Assembly: GCA_036245805.1 (NCBI GenBank)
Contig: BTRK01000005.1
Coordinates: 17,894,984 to 17,958,983, forward strand
Length of the DNA: 64,000 nt
Direction: 5' to 3'
DNA from: Pristionchus mayeri
Lineage: Eukaryota; Nematoda; Chromadorea; Rhabditida; Neodiplogasteridae
Part shown: in pieces, positions 46,690-58,900 of the stretch
How positions within the stretch are numbered: position 1 is the stretch's first letter
Layout: each line of letters opens with the position of its first letter
The notes under the pieces: model-generated
Databases searched by the model: none
What the model saw: the letters and a program-made list of their open reading frames with translations, nothing else
What the model was told of the DNA's origin: nothing
Position numbers and translations under genes: made by a program

Positions 46690-49600
46690 TTAGTCGATCT
46701 TGACAGCGGCGTAGATGCGGCAGAGGAAGGCGTACGCCGCGTAGAATCCAATCGTACCCGTGAGGAACCTAGAGATCAAACTACAGATTACACCCTCACA
46801 CAAGGCACATTCCCGAAGAATTGATTCCTGATAGGACTAGAATAACAATAGAGATCAAAGATCAAACTGACCAGAAAGTGATCGCGATGAGAGCCGAGTA
46901 CGAGAAGTAGAGTACGGTAGGGACGAACCCAGTGATCGATAGCTTCGTGTGGAAGTAGAAGGCCGAGTACAGCATTACTGTAGTCAGAATTAATTACTGA
47001 TTTCCGGGAAAATATCGATCACTTACCGTACACCGCCGATCCACCGCTCACCACGAACGATCGCCACCACCAGTGATAGTTCTGCAAGAGAGATGCGATC
47101 ATTAGATGCTGTTTTGGAGAAATAAAGTCAGTTCTCGATCTCGAACTCCTACAGCATCCACCGTATACCTCAGCGCACAGCATGAAGTACGTGGCGACGA
47201 TGGAGATCTGCGAGGTGGAGATGGCCAGGATGAGACAGACGATGAAGAGGAAGCCGAAGAGGTAGTAAAACTGATTCTCCCAGATGGCCTGAGGGATGGA
47301 GGAGGATGGATTACATTGCATAGGGATGACGCCGTTGCCACTATTGAAGAACAAGCGAGCGAGATAGTGTCGATCTATTAGTAATATTTTAAAGATAATT
47401 TATATTGACAGGAAACCCGCAGATTGTTTGAATAAGAAAATAATGTGAACTTCATAGTTCAATGAAACCTCCCTTGTCCCTGAGATGAAAATGAGAGAAA
47501 CTGACCGAGAATATGAAGAATAGTTCGATGAACATGGCTCCGAAGGGGAGGATGCCTGCCAGGAGAGTGCACGGCGCCAGCTTGAGGTACCACGGCTGCT
47601 CGGGCACCTGCCAGGGGTTTGGGTACTCAATCGATAAAACGGAATTTACAGGAATGTTAATAGGAGCGATATTTTAGTGAAATAACTTGTCTAAGGCTCC
47701 TCATATCCAGCAACGAAAAAACTTTGCATCAATGTTAAATAAATGCAAACCTGTCTGGGGATCTGGTTCGTGCGCACAGGATGCGTGTACGATTGCTTCC
47801 TGCAAGGCAAATATTTTTATTCAGATATGAAAATAACAAATAAGCGATACAACTCAACTCTCAATGTACTAGTAGACTCAATTCACCATTTGAATTTGAC
47901 AATGTCACACTGCACAATTAATAGTTTTGAATGTAAATGATACCTGTATCCGAAATAGAATCCGAGGAAAGTGAGGGGCAGATCGATGCCGAACCACATG
48001 AAGAGCAAGGCGATCATCGTACCTACAATGTTAGCATTCATTCCATGTAGTTATTCACAAAAGCAAAATCCTACTCACCGAAGGGCACGGCTCCCGAGCT
48101 GTGCTTAGAGATGAGGAAGAAATTGAGTAGGAAGCCAGCCCCAAGGATGATCGAGGGGAACAGCATACCCGTCTGAAGAGAGATATACTTCCCACCCCCT
48201 CCATTCAACTCGCTTTTTTTCGTCCTGTCTAGTGAATCATGGTGTGAACTAGCGAATCATAATGTGAAAGAAAAGTTTCCGACAACAGTGATCAAAATAC
48301 AGAGATCAAAGTTCACCCACCTGAACTGCGCATCTGATCGGGTTTCTGCCCTTGAATCCCTTGTAGAGACGACCGGCGAAGTATCTGCAGAGTTACGTCA
48401 AAGGATGGCGGTACGAATTGAAACTAGCGGAACATAACCGCTTAAATTATTTGGATTTCCAGCTTCAACCCCCGCCCACCTCTGCGCTTAATGCGGAATC
48501 GAAAGTTGCGAAACCTCCCTTGTGAAACGTATTGTTGGAAACCAGTTCCGTGAAACTGTTTTTCTTAGAATCCTATTTTGAGAACCGGTCTCTCGAAACT
48601 ATGGTAATGAAACGAGTGATCAGAGAACAACGAATGCGTAATCGTCGAGATGTAAATGCTGATTTGGAACGTGAGTTCGAGAACAGACGTTTTGGAACCG
48701 AGGTTTTGGAACCGCTGACGTGCTCCCCTCACAGTCTATTTCGTTACATTTGAAACATATGTAACGAAAACGACATTACACATCGATATCGGTGAAAGAG
48801 CGCAGACCTATAGAAAGCTCCCTGCCTTTCATTGAATTGCTCTTTGTCTAGTGGACACAGATGAAAAACCCATGGTCAGACCTACCATAGGATTAATCCT
48901 ATGGTGGATCCTAAGGTACGGGGTTCGAATCCCAACCTCTACAGTCACCTTTGCCAAGCTTCGGGGGAAGTACCCAACAGTAGGCAAAAATTGTACGAGC
49001 TTGACAAAAGTCACTGCAGAGGCCGGGACTCGAACCCACCCTACCATAGGTATGTAAATTACAGCGCCTTAGACCACTAGGCCACGGTTTCCAACGATAG
49101 GATGACCATGCTTTTTCATCTCTGCTAGTGGATCTATGAACGACTGTTTGTGCTAATGATGATTTCATTCAATGCACAAAGTATGGTATGATATTTGTTG
49201 GGATTTGCGGTTCTCAGCCCTGTGGTTCCAAAACGTTGGTCCCAAAATGTTGGTTCCCAAACGTTCGTTCCGAAACGCACGTTCTATGGAAATTGTTACG
49301 AGCCGTATCTTCCATATCGTTGATTACACAACCATTGTTCTCGATCTTTCAGTTTTCAAAGATCACGTTCCCAGGTGAATCATTCTATTTCCATAATTCC
49401 GAGTGATCGGTTATCAGACCAGGATTCCGATCAGAAAAGTTCTATTATCCAAGTTCCAATTCGTACCGCCATCCGTCAAAGCATTGCCGAATGAATGAAT
49501 CATCTCTTCACCATGAGAGTAATTCCTCACCCAGCAATCAATCCCATGAAGCAGTAGAGGGAGATGGCCGCACTGGTGAGAGAACCACGAGAGGAGGGAG

Positions 49601-52600
49601 AGAGCATTCCGAGGGCTGCGAAACCTAAAGGGCAGAATTGGACTTGCATCGCCAGATACAGAATTCAGAACGTAAACACCCCGAAATTTATTGGGGAATC
49701 CCCCTCTCGAGTTGAAAAACAAACCAATTCTACTCGCTGCAAGGTAAAACACTTTCAGCTACTAATTCAACACGAATTTCGATCAGAATCCCTATTGCTC
49801 CCTTTATTTACTATACTCATCTCGTCTCCCTGCTAACTCACAGACAGTGACGGAGGTCATTCCCAGCAGCTGCAGTCCCGTGCCCACCAGGTTCACCAGG
49901 ATCATCTGAGGTCAAAGATCAGTCTACATACTGTGAAGCTAAAACATCCAGTTGATTGCAAAGCTTTGGAATCAATGAGAGTTGAGATTGGATGGTACAT
50001 AATAAACAGAAATTAAAGATCAAACTAAAATCAAAGCTCACTCACCTGATGGGGTGGAGGACGGAAGACGTCACCGTGGACGAGCTTCCAGCCAGTCTCC
50101 TCGAGAGTGTCGTCCTGAACGAGCAGATTTGTATCATGACTACACAATAGCAATGAAATATTGAAAACGATCGTCGTAATTGAAAAAGAAAAAAGTCACT
50201 TACCATCTCCTCGTCTCTGTTGTAGTGGGCGATGTCTCTCCTCACAGTTCGCACGATCGAAACCGATAGAAAACCTACAACATGGCTACCGTAACCCTCA
50301 ATTATCGCGAACTGAGTTTTTTTCTAAAAAGTCAAATTACCATAACCAATCGATAGTACAGTACCCCCTGATACCGTATATGGCTACCGTAACCCCGAAT
50401 ATCGCGAACTAACTTTTTTTTTAAAAGCCCTGAAACCGTTTCCAATCGATTCTACAGTACTCAAGTAACTACCGTAACCCAGTTCATTGGGTCAGATCCA
50501 GTTCCTTGGGTCAAACATTTTTCTAAAAATTTTATACATTTTTCTAAAAATCCTAAACCTGACGGAAAATTATTCAACAATAATTAGAGAAACGGTATGA
50601 TACTTTAAAATATTTGTCTGCTCAATTTTGGATTTTTAGAAAAATTTTGACCCAAGGAACTGGATCTGACCCAAAGAACTGTTTTACGGTAGTTACTTGG
50701 GTACTGTAGAATCGATTGAACACTGTTTCAGGACTTTTTAAAAATAAAGCCAGTTCGCGATACTCGGGGTTACGGTATCCATATACGGTATCAGGGGGTA
50801 CTGTACTATCGATTGGTTATGGTAATTTGACTTTTTAGAAAAAAATCAGTTCGCGATAATTGAGGGTTACGGTAGCCATATACGGTAGCAATCAATAATG
50901 TACTATCGATTGGTTATGGTACTTAGTCTTGACCTCCCCATGACCTACTATGATTTTCACCATGACCATAGGGATACATGGTGTATTGGGATACATGGTA
51001 GGGGGGGTGCCTTCCCGGAAGGCACCCCCCCCCCGAACGGTTCCTTGGACAGCTATGCCTAAAACCGTTCCGGTTTGCATCATCACTACGTAATTCACCT
51101 TACAATACTCTATCTGAGAATACGTCTTCAGAATACACTTCTCCCACAGTAATCTACCGTACCCGAGTAGGGACCACCATCTGTAAATTAAAAATCTTAA
51201 AACCGGCAAAAGGTTGTGCACGATGTGCTGTTTCCCAACTGCCCGCGAGTTTAAATCTCTTAAGGAAATTGTTTTTTTAACGCTCTTTCGATTTCTAGAA
51301 GATGCCCCTCTCCAATTTTTAAGATATAAGTAGAACATAGCTTATGTAAGCTGCCAAAAATTTAAAAAAAAATAAATATGTCAGCGAAAAAATTCTGTAG
51401 GCTCATGAATTATGTAAAATTCAGATTTAATTCGGTAGCAATCGTTTAAGGGGATGCCCCCCTCCAATTCTGAGAAGAACTGTTCTGCATCCTGAAATGG
51501 TCTACTGAACGAAAAAGTAGCAAAAATTATGTCAGCGCTCTGAAGCTAAATGATGATGATTTTGCTGAGCATGTAGTGCGCTGTAGCTAATATTTCTGTG
51601 ATTTCAATGTTTTTATTCATTCTGCGCAATACAATGAGCACAGATAGAATCTACTAGGTATTCAAGAGGTAGAATAATTATAAATTTAAATATAGCAAAC
51701 GCTTTTCGTGGAGCTACAGTATACCGTTGTCATTTGTCGTGAGTACATATTACGACTTGCTTTAATTTTTTTCATAATTGGATCAATTATTGATCATGAA
51801 TGTGCGCTCTATAGAATGCAACGAAAGAAATTGCAAATGAATTTTTTCGAAATTTTCTTGAAGTGACCCGCTGAGCTGATGTGACCCAGCGAACCGCTGG
51901 ATCGCTTGCACTACACCACGATGGGCGGGGCTTAGAGAAACATCCTCATACTCGCTCAAATTAGCATTTAATGAAATTATAGTGACGCTATCCTTTTTCA
52001 ACGCCCTCGAATACCCCATTGCAAACCATTTCAGAATTTTGGAAAATTGTTGAAGATTTCAGTGGAAGTCCCTAGTACCCGAGAGTGAGATGACGACGAT
52101 GATTGAGTTGAGGATGGAGAACCAGTGGATGTCGACTGCGCGCGCCTTCAGATAGACGTCCCAGCGAGAGGCCCATGGCACTGCTGACTCCTCCCAATGA
52201 ACCTGCACGGAGAGGGAGAGTAAGATTTTAGTCGCATCGTCATGCGAGCAAATTTTAATCAAAGACATTCGTTCCAATACGTTCTTGCTCGTTCGCCAGT
52301 AAACATTTATTGGGTAGTAATAAATTCTAATGTCGGTGTAGGAAATTCCCCAAATTAGTCTACACACTTCCATGGTTGTCTAGCAAAAAGTGGAGTTTCA
52401 CGTTTTGTCTAGCATGCACATTCGCCGCCGAGCTATATTGATGGTTATCGTGGCGGCCGTCACTATAACGAGCGACCAAGTGCAAACACTCGCTTCTCGC
52501 CTTTTTCAATGGAAAGTCCGTGGATAGAGCAAACATTTAGCACTCGTATCACTCGAAATCACCTGGCATTTTAATTTCGCCATGGATTTGTATTTCATGC

Positions 52601-54868
52601 CACAAAATATACACTCTAGTATTGGCATTAACTATTATAATTAAGCATAATCTCATTTTCCACTGACACTGTATGTCCAATGGATGTCCATCTCCTCTCC
52701 CTTGATCTCCATATACTCCTCCTCCTCTGCCACTGCTGCACACTCTCGCTCCTTCTTGAACGAGACGGACTTGACCGAGCGAGGACGCGCCTCGAAACCA
52801 ACCACTCTGCAAAGATATGAAGATTACTTCATGTTTATATCGTTATTATTTAGAAGATTTTTTGCAACTCCTAAGAAGATCTCATTAGTGCACAAGAACT
52901 ATTGACTCAATTGATACACTAAAGAAGCGCGAAAGTTCCTGGACGAATTGAAATATACCTGAGTGTCTCAGAACCAGCAGGCTTGTGGTACTTGAGAGTG
53001 AAGTCGACGTGGTTGTTCACGTACACCTGAGTTACATCATCACTGAGCAATCAGAACAATTTTCAAATTAAGCGGTTTAATTAAATCAAAATTTACCGTA
53101 TGAAACGAACACGTATTTAGTAACCAGCAAAAAAATTAAAAGAATTCAAATTCCTGAAAACTGCAAAAATAAAATGTGTGGCTTACCTTTCCTCCCTCGG
53201 CGACCCATCCCAGTCTGTATCCAGGGTCATAGAAATTCTCGCCGCTAGCAACGACGTAGTGAGTGGAGATGGGCAGATTATCCACCAGACTGAATGAAAC
53301 GATTGAGAATCAGGTTCTTGAAGCCCTCATTCCACGGGAGGCTGATAATTGCCCAACTCGTCGCCGTTCGCTTGGAATTAGGCGAAGCAACTTGGGAGTT
53401 GTTTCATTGTAACCAGTATGTGCTCCACTACATTTGCATATGTAACTCTTGTTACCAGCCGATCTTGAGTTTCACTCCATATCTATGTATAGGGGTTCGT
53501 GGTCCAAAATTGGCAATTTGAATAGAAAATCATGGTTAGATAAACACCAACTGACGTAACCCATCGATAACCATTTTAGTGGGATAAAGTAGATATTGTG
53601 GTACTAGAATATCGTTTGGTTACGGTACTCACTGATTATCTAGCCATGATTTTCAACTAAAATTCTTAATTTTGGACCATGAACCCCGGGTCGTTGCTGA
53701 AGTGTAAAATTCATGATCGCCTAGTAATAAGAGTTACATATGCAAATGTAGCGGAGCACATACTGGTTACAATGAAACAACTCCCAAGTTGCTTCGCCTA
53801 ATTCCAAGCGAACGGCGACGAGTTGGGCAATTATCAGCCCCCCATTCCACTATGCATGAAATAGGAGTTACTTTCCCTATCCTATCCTAATTTCCCTCCC
53901 CCTATATCTACCCTCCGATTTTCTTATTATCACACATCGTAAATCTCCACGTGTCTTTTTTGCACTCAAGAACTAAAGGTGTTGCCATGGAGTATGATCC
54001 ACCAAGGCTATCTCGATGAGTCTTTCGTATATATAGGGAAATGTGATCTAATACTGGGTAGTATTAGTTTCTTAAAATCACATTTCCCTATATATACGAA
54101 AGACTCATCGAGAGCATCCTGATAACCTAGCCACATCATACGTCTAGCCAACTGACAGATGCACATGGTACTCCTCCTCGATTCTCTTCTTGAGTTCTGC
54201 AGCCTCCTGCTTGCTCAGATGCTTCGCTGCCCCACTCGAACACGAGGAGTAACACGAGACGTTGCGAGCCATGTGAATCTGAGTACATCATGAGATTATT
54301 GAAATCCCACTGTGGCATTGGCACAACAACTATTGTGCATGCATGAATGCTTCTACCACTCACTTCCTCACGATTCTGTTGGTGCTACCATGCCTTGCTC
54401 TTTCCGAAAGGCTATAAGGCTATACACCCAGAGGAATTCGATTGCTATCAATAAGAAGGCGAAGAAGGTAAACGGGGGAGGAATACCTCATAAGGAGTGT
54501 TGACGATTCGGTCTCCTCTCATGATCTCCCCGAGGTTCTCCGTCTTGTAGTGGAGATCGCCTGGAAGAATTAAGTTGTTTCAAATAAGGATTATGAACCC
54601 GAAATGGCGATAAACACGGTCGTTAAATCACCTTCTGGCTTGCAGAAGGGCACAGAGTAGTACTCGAAGGGAACGACCGTCTTGGTGGAGGTCAATTTGA
54701 TGCCCTGCCAAGAAAATCGATATTCGGGGAACAGAAGAGGACAAAACTGACCTTGACTTCTATCAGATCCCCGACTTTGAACTCGATCGGGGCAACTCCC
54801 GGCACGTAGAAGGAAGTTAGACATTGAGGGAGAAGAAGGAAGAGTAAAACTCGTAGTCGGTCCCTCAT
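46690..54868 (-). CDS. Transmembrane 9 superfamily protein (nonaspanin, TM9SF2/4-like)
   Basis: Nine-pass endosome/Golgi membrane protein with a large lumenal N-terminal domain. The minus-strand start at 54866-54868 gives a signal peptide ([19 protein letters not shown]) followed by the family hallmark [39 protein letters not shown]. Later pieces include [11 protein letters not shown] (about 54515-54550), YHVHL near 54150, [17 protein letters not shown] (about 53190-53230), the [20 protein letters not shown] segment (about 52690 and 52150-52200), [17 protein letters not shown] (about 52080-52135), [13 protein letters not shown] (about 50050-50090), [20 protein letters not shown] (about 48330-48385), [20 protein letters not shown] (about 47945-48005) and the C-terminal [17 protein letters not shown]; the stop is at 46690-46692. 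An alternative ATG lies at 54889. Introns hold four inverted repeats listed separately. Confidence 0.9.
48501..49330. repeat. Inverted pair of tRNA-derived (SINE-like) units flanked by degenerate repeats
   Basis: Core arms 48848-48985 and about 48990-49130 are inverted copies. Each contains a pol III B-box-like segment (gggttcgaatcccaacctc at 48921 and, in reverse, gggttcgagtcccggcctc near 49040) and a ctagtgg A-box-like segment. Outside the core, degenerate GTTCCnAAACGTT-type units occur inverted on each side (for example gttttggaaccgaggttttgg at about 48690 and ggttccaaaacgttggtccc at about 49222). It lies in a TM9SF intron. Confidence 0.7.
50281..50879. repeat. Foldback repeat in TM9SF intron, arms about 260-300 bp
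   Basis: The left arm starts catggctaccgtaaccctca (50281) and the right arm ends tgagggttacggtagccata (50879). Matching blocks continue inward, including the loose palindromic units taccataaccaatcgatag and gggtcagatccagttccttg against caaggaactggatctgaccc. The centre is about 50560-50640. The arms are rich in TACnGTA units. Confidence 0.88.
51001..51031. repeat. G/C-rich perfect hairpin, 15-bp arms with one-base centre
   Basis: GGGGGGGTGCCTTCC, a single C, then its exact reverse complement. It is intronic. Near copies of gggatacatggt flank it upstream. Confidence 0.9.
53337..53840. repeat. Foldback repeat in TM9SF intron, arms about 210 bp
   Basis: The block gctgataattgcccaactcg from 53341 reappears reversed as cgagttgggcaattatcagc ending 53838. 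Matches continue through gttacaatgaaacaactccc-type sequence to a centre near 53540-53640 flanked by ccatgattttc. No coding capacity. Confidence 0.88.
54011..54114. repeat. Perfect 37-bp-arm hairpin, pre-miRNA-sized
   Basis: The arms tctcgatgagtctttcgtat...gtgat (54011-54047) and its exact reverse complement (54078-54114) enclose a 30-base loop that itself contains ctaatac/gtattag. It lies between two TM9SF exons. Confidence 0.9.
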
Positions 54869-55911
54869 GATTACCCTGTGAAAAAGCATCTATCACGAGC
54901 AGATAAGGTTAATCGTCGATAAGTACACTGAAATTAGATGAATTAGGTCGGGAACCCAAAAATGAAATCGAACACCGAAAGAGGGTGACTCCGAGGTCGC
55001 CGCGACTCGTAGCGCTGGCTATTCTGCACAATAGTCGCTACAGTAGTTTGTCAAAAATTTCGGGTTCACAATATTGCTTTTTATGTTAAAATTCAGAGAA
55101 AATTTTTATTTTTTACGTTGAAAATATTGTGAAATTGTAAATAGAACACGAGTACAGCATCAGATAATTTTAAGTGACCTACTAGGGTTCAAAACGATCA
55201 ATTATTTAAATAAAGTCAGTCCCTCATCTTAGCTGTTCCACACAATTCTAAGTATACTGTAAGTGTTCGACCTCATCCTTCCTACAAAAAAAACGGATTG
55301 CACAACCTTATTTTTCCTGCTTGTTTGCATCAGATTCCGCGATAACCGCCTTTCGAAAGGTTCCTTATTTAGCTGGGCCTCATTTGGGTGATAAGACAAT
55401 TCGAACAAACGAAATTGAATAATGACGCTTCGAACAAAATTTTTCGAACTAGGACGTTTTGCACAATTCGTTTGGCATAATTCCCACTCGCACAAGTACA
55501 CTCCGAACTAGGACGTTTCGCATAATTTCTTTTCAAACTTAATTTATTGCGCATGTTTTAGCGTTATTAGATTATTCAGCTTTGTTTAGAACATAATTGA
55601 ATAATATGTTACAGAAAAAATAATTTCAATCAACCGAATTTAGCTTCCAAAGTGATGTGCGCGCTCACGATAATTGTGCGAAACGTCCTAGTTCGAAGTT
55701 GGTTATTCCAAATGTTTTGTTCGAAACGTCCTAGTTCGAACAAGCATTATTCGAATTTGTTTGTGCGAATTGTCTTATCACCCCTCATTTGCCCATGCAC
55801 AGAGCGCACTTTCCAGTGATTTCTGCCTCATTTCCAGATGTTTCTCGCCTGCAATTTATATTTTCGCTTTTGTTCATTTTCCTTTTAATTTATTTATTTT
55901 TAGCGACTATT
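54869..55911. other. Divergent intergenic region between TM9SF and asparaginyl-tRNA synthetase
   Basis: AT-rich. It contains an inverted repeat (separate entry) and a trans-splice-like acceptor (tatttttag) nine bases before the synthetase ATG. The short open frames at 55229-55554 fall inside the repeat and are not genes. Confidence 0.5.
55386..55783. repeat. Foldback element built of cgaactaggacgttt-type units
   Basis: The left end gggtgataagacaattcg and the right end cgaattgtcttatcaccc are inverted copies. Both arms repeat a cgaactaggacgttt unit (55446, 55504; reversed at about 55680 and 55725). The centre is an AT-rich 130 bp. Confidence 0.82.
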
Positions 55912-58900
55912 ATGTCGACGCTGTACGTCTGTCAGGAGTCTGGCGACGACGCCAACGACGGCCTCTCCACGGCGACCGCCGTCGCATCGCTTTTCCAGGT
56001 ATTTACGATGATATTTTTGAATAATTGCTTATTAATCGCTGATTTTCAGGCGATGCTACTCGCCAAGACTGCCGATGGCGACTTCAAGATGGCCACGAAG
56101 AACGAGAGCGGCGAGATCGTCTGGGACAAGCCCTCGCAAGCCGCCAAGAAGAAGAACCAGAAGAGGTATCTCAATTTCAAAACGATTTTTTTAAATTTCG
56201 AAATTGAGGTTCGAGGCTGAGCTGAAGAAGCTGGAGAAGGCAGGCAGCAAGGCGAAGGCTGCCGAGGAGAGTGCCCATGCCGCCCTCGAGGAGGCCAAGA
56301 AGGTCAGAGCAAAATATTAAATTATTATATTTTTTGGAAAAAAAAATTGACAGCATTTTTCATGGTAACCACAATTCTGTCAAATAAAATCTTCCCTAAC
56401 TTGGCTTACGGTATTCATATAATAATTGCAGATCAAGCTGGAGATGGACCCGTCGCTGCCTGCTGCGAAGCGCATCAAGATCCGCGAGGGAGTCACCCAC
56501 AGAGACGTGCGCGTCCACGTCACCGGATGGGTGCACCGTCTCAGAAGACAGGGTGAGCACAGAGATTGGACTGGAAAATAAAATGCTGCCTGCATGAAAG
56601 TCAATGTCCTCATTCCATTCCTATCATCTCACTTGCAAAGTATGCGAAGTTCGATTTCCTAATGATGACGCAATCATTGCAGGCAAGGTGATGGCATTCC
56701 TCGTGCTGCGAGATGGCTCTGGATTCCTCCAGTGCGTCCTCACCGACAAACTGGTAGGTCAAACTAGTGTTGATCAATCGGTAATCGACCCTCTTTTCAG
56801 TGTCAATCCTTCGAGGCGATACAGCTCTCCACTGAGAGCTCCGTCGAGATCTTCGGAACCATCAAGGAGGTAATCAGTTCATTAAGATAAATTAAAATTT
56901 TTGAACTGTATTTTTTAGCTGCCAGCCGGCAAGACTGCGCCCGACGGTCACGAGCTGGTCGCCGACTACTGGAGACTCATCTCTGCCGCGCCCCCTGGTG
57001 AGACAGCCAAGCAGATACTCCATTGTTTCCCTCGACGATGATGCTGGTTTCATAGTCGAAAAAGCTGAGGGGTCACTCTCTTCATTTCCCGAACTCTCTC
57101 GACCGGTCGACCGGTGAGAGAGTTCGGGAAATGAAGAGAGTGACCCCTCAGCTTTTGTCGACTATGAATGGGCCATGAGAGAACATTGAATGATCATTCC
57201 AGTAGGGGTGGAATGGAATGTAATGATTCCATTATTCCACCTCTCGTCACTGGCGGAGTGCAATTTTTATGTATCAAAGGAATTTAAAGGGGGGGGGGGT
57301 GTAAGATGATGTGATTGCTCAGGTGGCGTCGACAACGTCCTCAACGAGGAGGCTGGAGTCGAGACGATGCTCGAGAACAGGTATGGAGGCACAAAGATCT
57401 ATCCATTATCAACGGCGATGATGCATTGATGCGAATATGTAGTGTCCTTAATCTACATCGTAGATTAGGGGCACTGCATCATTAATGTATTCGAGATGCT
57501 GCTCATAATTTTCAGTGAAACCAGTAGTCGATTGCAGACATCTGGTGCTGCGTGGTGAGAACGCGTCGCGTGTGATGCGCATCCGCGCGGCGGCCACGCG
57601 CGCCATGCGCGAGCATTTCCACGGCGCGGGATACACTGAGGTGTGCCCGCCCACGATGGTGCAGACTCAGGTGAGCAACGATGGCATGAATAGCTAATAT
57701 AGAAGTGTCGCGCAGCTTCCTGATGTGAATCTGAATTATCCCCAAGTTTTATTTAGTTCATCGCGCTATTATGTAAAAATATTAGTGGTGAAATATCAGT
57801 TCCACTGGTTATCATCCACATCCTTCTCTTCCTCCAGGTGGAGGGTGGCTCGACTCTCTTCGGCCTGGACTACTTCGGAGAGCCGGCCTTCCTCACGCAG
57901 TCCTCCCAGCTGTACCTCGAGACGGCTCTCGCCTCATTCGGAGACGTCTACTGCATCGCCCAGAGTTATCGGTGAGAGGGGGGGGGGCTAAAATATAGCG
58001 AAGGAATGATGATGAAAATAGTCTCCATCGGCCAGGCGATTGGTCGTTGCGCGTTTATTGTTTAAGTGGTAGAAACCCGTAACGTCAATTCGGGGTATAT
58101 GTGTGCCAAACAAATAACATTATATTTCTTCGTAAAAGAATACATTTGTAGTATAAATTTAAATGTTTTGTGTTTTAGTGCGGAGAAGTCTCGCACTCGT
58201 CGTCATCTGGCCGAGTACCAGCACGTCGAGGCTGAATGCGCCTTCATCTCCTTCGATGAACTGATGGACAAGATCGAGGTACCGTATCAGTGTCCCTAGG
58301 AATCAATCAATATTCATTCCTTGCAGGACCTGGTGTGCGACACGGTGGATCGGCTGCTGGCCGACCCCGAGAACGCCGCCCTCATCAAGTTCGTCAACCC
58401 GGTAAGGATTACGGTAGAAATGTACCCTGACTTATCCTCATTCTTTGCAGGAATTCCAACCACCGGCGCGTCCTTTCAAGCGCATGGGATACGCGGACGC
58501 CATCAAGTGGCTCAACGTGAGATTTAAGATTGTGGTAGTTCGATCAATCGATATTTTAAAGGAGAACAATGTACTGAACGAGGAGACTGGCGAGCACTTC
58601 AAGTTTGGCGAGGATATTCCCGAGGGTCCCGAGCGGAAGATGACCGACGCCATCGGAGTGGTGAGCATACTGTGGTCTTGAGGAATCAATATCTCTCAGG
58701 GAGGGTGATTATCGATTTGATTGTAGCCGATCCTGCTGAACAAGTTCCCTGCGGGCATCAAGGCCTTCTACATGAGCAAGTGCGGAGAGGGCAAGAAACT
58801 CACAGAGTCTGTTGACCTGCTCATGCCAGGAGTGGGAGAGATCGTCGGAGGTGAGGATGAGAAATATTTCGAAAAATGGGATAAAGTAGAGCCTTAAGTC

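Noticed and set aside
49022..49095. tRNA-like sequence on the minus strand
   Set aside because: It has A- and B-box-like segments but no proper anticodon stem or acceptor pairing; treated as a SINE-like unit, not a tRNA gene.
48829..49168. Similar short open frames on opposite strands
   Set aside because: They are the two arms of an inverted repeat read outward, so the similarity is of DNA, not of genes.
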